Source: Azolla caroliniana
Taxonomy: Eukaryota > Polypodiophyta
DNA: 64,000 nucleotides
Direction of reading: 5' to 3'
Assembly (NCBI GenBank): GCA_043228905.1
Contig: JBHGNT010000017.1
Coordinates: 5,642,001 to 5,706,000 of the forward strand
The notes under the pieces were generated by a model that did not search any database, was not told where the DNA came from, and saw only the letters and a list, made by a program, of their open reading frames with translations. A program made the translations under genes and the position numbers. Of this stretch, positions 60,195-64,000 are shown piece after piece (the first letter of the stretch is position 1; each line of letters starts with the position of its first letter).

Positions 60195-62687
60195 TCAGAA
60201 ACGGTGATATTGTGTGCATTCTTCCCATTCTCCTTTCAAAATTGCTTGCCATGCTCCCCAAAGATGCTAGCGTCATACCAGTCATGTCCCATTCAGCTTG
60301 CCGGATCTGTAACATAGAGTCAAGCAAATCATAAAATAATAGAATTGAAGGAAAGATCAGAAATGCTGGAAGAGAAGAAAACATTTACGAGAAACAGGAG
60401 CCAAGATCAGAGGTATTCTCCCTTCTGTTGTTTCACAAAACATGGTCAAATGTTTCAGTAACTACGAGAGATAACCATGGTATTCACCATCGAATGCTTA
60501 GCATACAATACGCATACAATACATACATACTCTTAAGTATTGTAAAAGTATTCTACCTTTGTTTAAAATACTTAGAATGCATATTCTAAAAATAAAAAAA
60601 ATGCTAAATACGAAGTAAAGTACATGTACAATACGTTAAATACTTATTTACTTATAAAAATTTCAAAGTTTTCAAAAAACAAACTTGACTTTTTTGTTTT
60701 GAACATTTTGGAAACGTTAAATAGTTGTTAAATACATAGAATATGTGAAATATTTTGAATGGCGGTTCTAAACTAAACATAAAATACGTGCACTTTAAAA
60801 TACTCTTTAACAGATGGATCACAATAGGTTGTCAACACATGGAATGTGTTTGCAGCTGCTGGTCCAGAGGTTCCAAAGACATTCCTCTCCCAGTTTTTCT
60901 ACACGACAAATTGTAGTTAACATACATACATACATCATGATCTCTCTTTCATGAATTCTTCAATTTCTATGCAAAAACATATTAACGTTGCTCAATTAAC
61001 AAAAAATGGCTGACTGATGAATATGTGCATCATACATAAACACATAGGATTAGTGTTAAAAATTATAGCATTTGAAAAATAAAGCGTGAAATTTCACCTC
61101 TTCATTTGAACTTGTTAACCGAGCAGCTCACTGTGTTAAAACTCGTTCTTGATCTGTAGCTGAGAACTTAAGAGTTCAAATGGATATTCCACTACCTGAA
61201 ACCACTGCTATCATTTCATATAAGCTTCAAACGGTAGAAATGCATTTAGTGCAATCACAATCCTTCATTTCCAATACCTAAACAAGACAAGGACCTAAAC
61301 AAGACAAGGACCTAAACATGGAAGTATAAAAAACAGAAAAATGGAGGAGACAATTTAAGATGCACTTTTCTTTACTTTGACCAAAATGCCTCAGAAAATC
61401 ACACCTCCCAATGTTAGGAGCCCACGAAACATGTTTGACTGGATTATCTTCTTCATCGATGTCTCTTAGCTCAGCAGTGCAAAACCATCGTTGATGGCAA
61501 TGCTCAAATTCCCAAACCTACAGAACCAGAAACGATTAATTGATCTATTAAAATGGTATTGCGTGCATGTATTTCATCCTGCAGACATGCAAGATCACAA
61601 AAACTTTTCATTTACACACTACACAACATTTCAATAGAGCAAGCTTAATTAATGTTTTACACAATTAATTGATCTATGCACGTTGTACTGCATGAATGTA
61701 TCTTGTCCTGCAGACATAAAATCACTTAAACTTCCACTCATTCACTAATTAGCACCTCATAGAAAAACCCTTCTTAATTGCTTACTCTCATTGTGTATTA
61801 TATTTTTCCCTTTGCATATGAAGTACACATCAATGATGTCATGCATTAACATAAACCTGGATTCTCGAAAAAGAGAAGGAAGAAAAATCTATAAAGTTGA
61901 AAACAGATCCCAGACCGGCTGTGAAACTAAGTATTTTGTTAGAGTTGAACAGAATATGCATAAGCCATGCTCTTTGGCCTTTGATCTATAATTATATAGA
62001 GGATAACAATAAATCACGATCATATTGTCTTATTGGTTGGTAAGAGTTATAAGATTTTGTTTCACCATGAATTACCCACATTACTAATCTCCTGCCTGAT
62101 ATTAGGCCTAGCATATACAATTTCTTTATCTCAAGCTGAGTCATTATTTAAATGTCCAATGTTGAAATTTGAAAATTGTCCATATATATTTGTAATTATC
62201 ATGGGGGTCATTATAAAATGTCCAATGTTGAGAAATGCCAGAATGAGTTGAAACCTTAAAACAGAATTCTTAAAAAGATGTATGCAAGTGTGAACGGATT
62301 TCCATTGAATCCTACTCATCAAAAACTTACTTTGCCCACAATACAACAGAAAACAAATTCTTCTCTCTTATTTATCTATCCAATAAGGCCTTTGATAACA
62401 TTTCCTGATTTTCCACTAGAATCAAGATCTTGCTGTTCATGACTGATATACGTTCCTGGCATTAAAAGTTTGTATCTTATTATCGTAAGAACATTAAAGA
62501 AGTTGCTTTAGATCAGGAAGTAGGACCATAACTTAGCAATATTGAGTGAAGTTGAAGTTGAATTGCAGCCAAAAACGAATGCAGGATGTGGACTTATCAA
62601 CGTAGAAGCCTTAGAAGACACGGATGCTCCAAAAAACGAATTGGTAACATTACTTTCCGCCAGAGTTCTTGTATTTTGGAACTCAGA
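60195..62687 (-). pseudogene. SEH1: SEH1 nucleoporin (WD40) pseudogene, intron-containing, partial
   Basis: Three exons in gene order match plant SEH1, a WD40 subunit of the nuclear pore Nup107-160 complex. Exon 62687-62532 (SEFQNTRTL ... AFVFGCNSTSTSLNIAK) has the length of its counterpart. Exon 61517-61405 (VWEFEHCHQRWF, then NPVKHVSWAPNIG) is intact with a GT donor. Exon 60306-60195 (QAEWDMTGMTLASLGS) loses the expected aspartate-glycine and downstream W-Q residues by deletion and then shifts frame, recovering KGEWEEC in another frame before TGA. The donor after the first exon reads AAG|TT, not GT. The exon that should join PNIGR to the EWD segment was not found, nor were upstream exons. 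Retained introns mean it arose by DNA duplication, not retroposition. Confidence 0.8.
61277..61318. repeat. Short tandem repeat, 20-bp period, in a SEH1 pseudogene intron
   Basis: CCTAAACAAGACAAGGA is repeated twice with a third partial unit. Confidence 0.85.
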
Positions 62688-63920
62688 CTGCAAATTGGTA
62701 AAGCGGTTACTATCAATCAAAATCCTAAATAAAACCTCAAGTTTAAAAACGCAACAAACAGTGTACAGATTCCTTTAATTGCATTGTTAACTGCCCATAA
62801 TAAAAATGGTGATTCCTTATTTGTGGATTCAGTTCTCTTTTTTAAGAAACATGGGAGAATTTGAGAATGGAACTTTCAAGTTTCAAAGTACGCAAGTTGA
62901 CCTAAATTCGGATTTTTATTATATTTATAAGATACTTTGTTTGGAAAACAGTCATATTTGTCAAAGCTACTACAATGGGAAGAAACTACCCAAGTAACCT
63001 ATATAGGAAATGAAATTAAATATAAAGAGGTAATGCAAGGCCTCCACATTGTGTAGCCCAAGACTATGATGGACTTGGTCTATGTAGTGACTTTCATCGA
63101 AAATTTTCAAAGCATTAATCAATCAATCATCATGAGCACCCATGTATTAGGATTAAGTAACATCTTGAAATGTCATATGACCAATAATAATCTTTAGAAT
63201 CTAGATTATGAAGCTTAGCTAAATGGGATGGCTTCGGACACATTATTCATCGTATCTACAAATGTTGTTGGTGTATCTATTTGAGACTGAAAACAAAGGT
63301 ATATATATATATATATCTTCTAGGCTCAATCCTATTTCACTAATTACCTCATAAATTAGCATGAGCATCTGTGGGCTTAAAAAGGTGACTAATGAATGGA
63401 TAGACAAGAGAATTAAGGCAAAGTGAGGAGAGCAAATAGGTACTTGCCAAGAGATAAAAAAGCAAATCTGCAAGTTGAAGGAACAATACAATGCAAACAC
63501 AATTTTATCAATTACCAATAAACGTTTCCAACATTATAGAGGACAATGAATGGTAGAGTTGTGAACAAAGGTCATAGGTTAACATGTACTCCATCAAGAT
63601 ATTTGGACTAATCATATAATTTCTACATATCATAGGACTTGTATATAACAATGCTATTCATTGTTGGCATCTTGTGGTCATATAAAGGATTATACAGAAA
63701 CATTCAACCTACAATGTCTACATCTCATTAGCTTAAATTTAATTAGAGGAACCTACACGAAGCTCTCGATGCTTAAAATTAGCTGTGTAAAGTTCAATCT
63801 ACACTTTTGCTATTCAGCCATATTTTTAAATGCTAAAGTGACCCATAGAACGTAATAAACGTGTTCCTGCAAGCATACAAACACGTTTGAAAAGGGAAAA
63901 ATGTGTGTTCCTTCTTCTTC
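62688..63920. other. Spacer, no gene recognised
   Basis: AT-rich with a (TA)n tract at about 63300-63317. Upstream SEH1 exons were searched for here and not found. Confidence 0.4.
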
Positions 63921-63927
63921 TTATTCT

Positions 63928-63995
63928 TCTACTAGTGGTAAGTTATTGTTCTAGTATTGCTTATGTCTTGGGTTCAAATCCCAATTTCCCCCCCC
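63928..63995 (+). repeat. tRNA-like SINE head at the window edge
   Basis: ACTAGTGGTAAG (63931-63942) is followed about 28 bases later by TTGGGTTCAAATCCC (about 63968-63982), the same A-box/B-box pattern as at 57.56 kb and, on the opposite strand, 5.7 kb. Confidence 0.45.
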
Positions 63996-64000
63996 ACCCC

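Noticed and set aside
60836-60905. Exon-like stretch on the minus strand (NWERNVFGTSGPAAANTF) as the missing SEH1 exon
   Set aside because: It does not match the expected SEH1 segment after PNIGR, and the plus strand is equally open.

Overview
This is a plant nuclear genome window (angiosperm-type). The signs are a class II LOB-domain transcription factor gene with the conserved intron, an ATP11-type mitochondrial assembly factor gene split into small exons, a degraded SEH1 nucleoporin copy, Copia and LINE retrotransposons, tRNA-like SINE heads and many GA/GT/TA microsatellites in an AT-rich background. The species cannot be named from the sequence. No operons, CRISPR arrays, phage or other prokaryotic systems are present, and I found no tRNA or rRNA gene.

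Layout. 1-1696: 5' end of a Ty1/Copia retrotransposon on the minus strand (LTR, primer binding site, leader, gag with a stop codon). 1.7-7.3 kb: old repeats, a 93-bp foldback, and a cluster of LINE 3' ends whose tails are (GA)n tracts, with two copies of the reverse-transcriptase zinc-binding domain. 7.3-14.1 kb: mostly featureless. 14.1-14.6 kb: a likely first exon of an unrecognised proline/serine/histidine-rich protein. 14.7-16.9 kb: pyrimidine-rich minisatellite, then a probable LTR-element remnant with a TATA box and two nested tandem repeat arrays. 19.66-20.04 kb: a 5'-truncated LINE insertion with an 18-bp target-site duplication. 24.36-26.48 kb: the LBD gene (minus strand), whose intron is filled by a minisatellite.

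27.23-49.29 kb: two nearly identical ~11-kb direct copies on either side of a 100-N gap. The end of one contig equals the beginning of the next, so this is most simply an unmerged contig overlap (two haplotypes or a failed join), not a biological tandem duplication.

50.4-54.1 kb: five in-frame exons of an ATP11/ATPAF1 gene (minus strand; 5' exons not found), with one GC-AG intron and a perfect 50-bp-arm hairpin in its last intron. 57-64 kb: SINE-like heads, a GC-rich orphan ORF, a possible VOZ N-terminal fragment and a SEH1 pseudogene (minus strand).

The genes are unrelated housekeeping or regulatory loci separated by repeat-rich spacer; there is no sign that they act together. The most useful observations are the probable assembly duplication, the intronic perfect hairpin, the GC/GT competing splice donors in ATP11, and the retroposon signatures.
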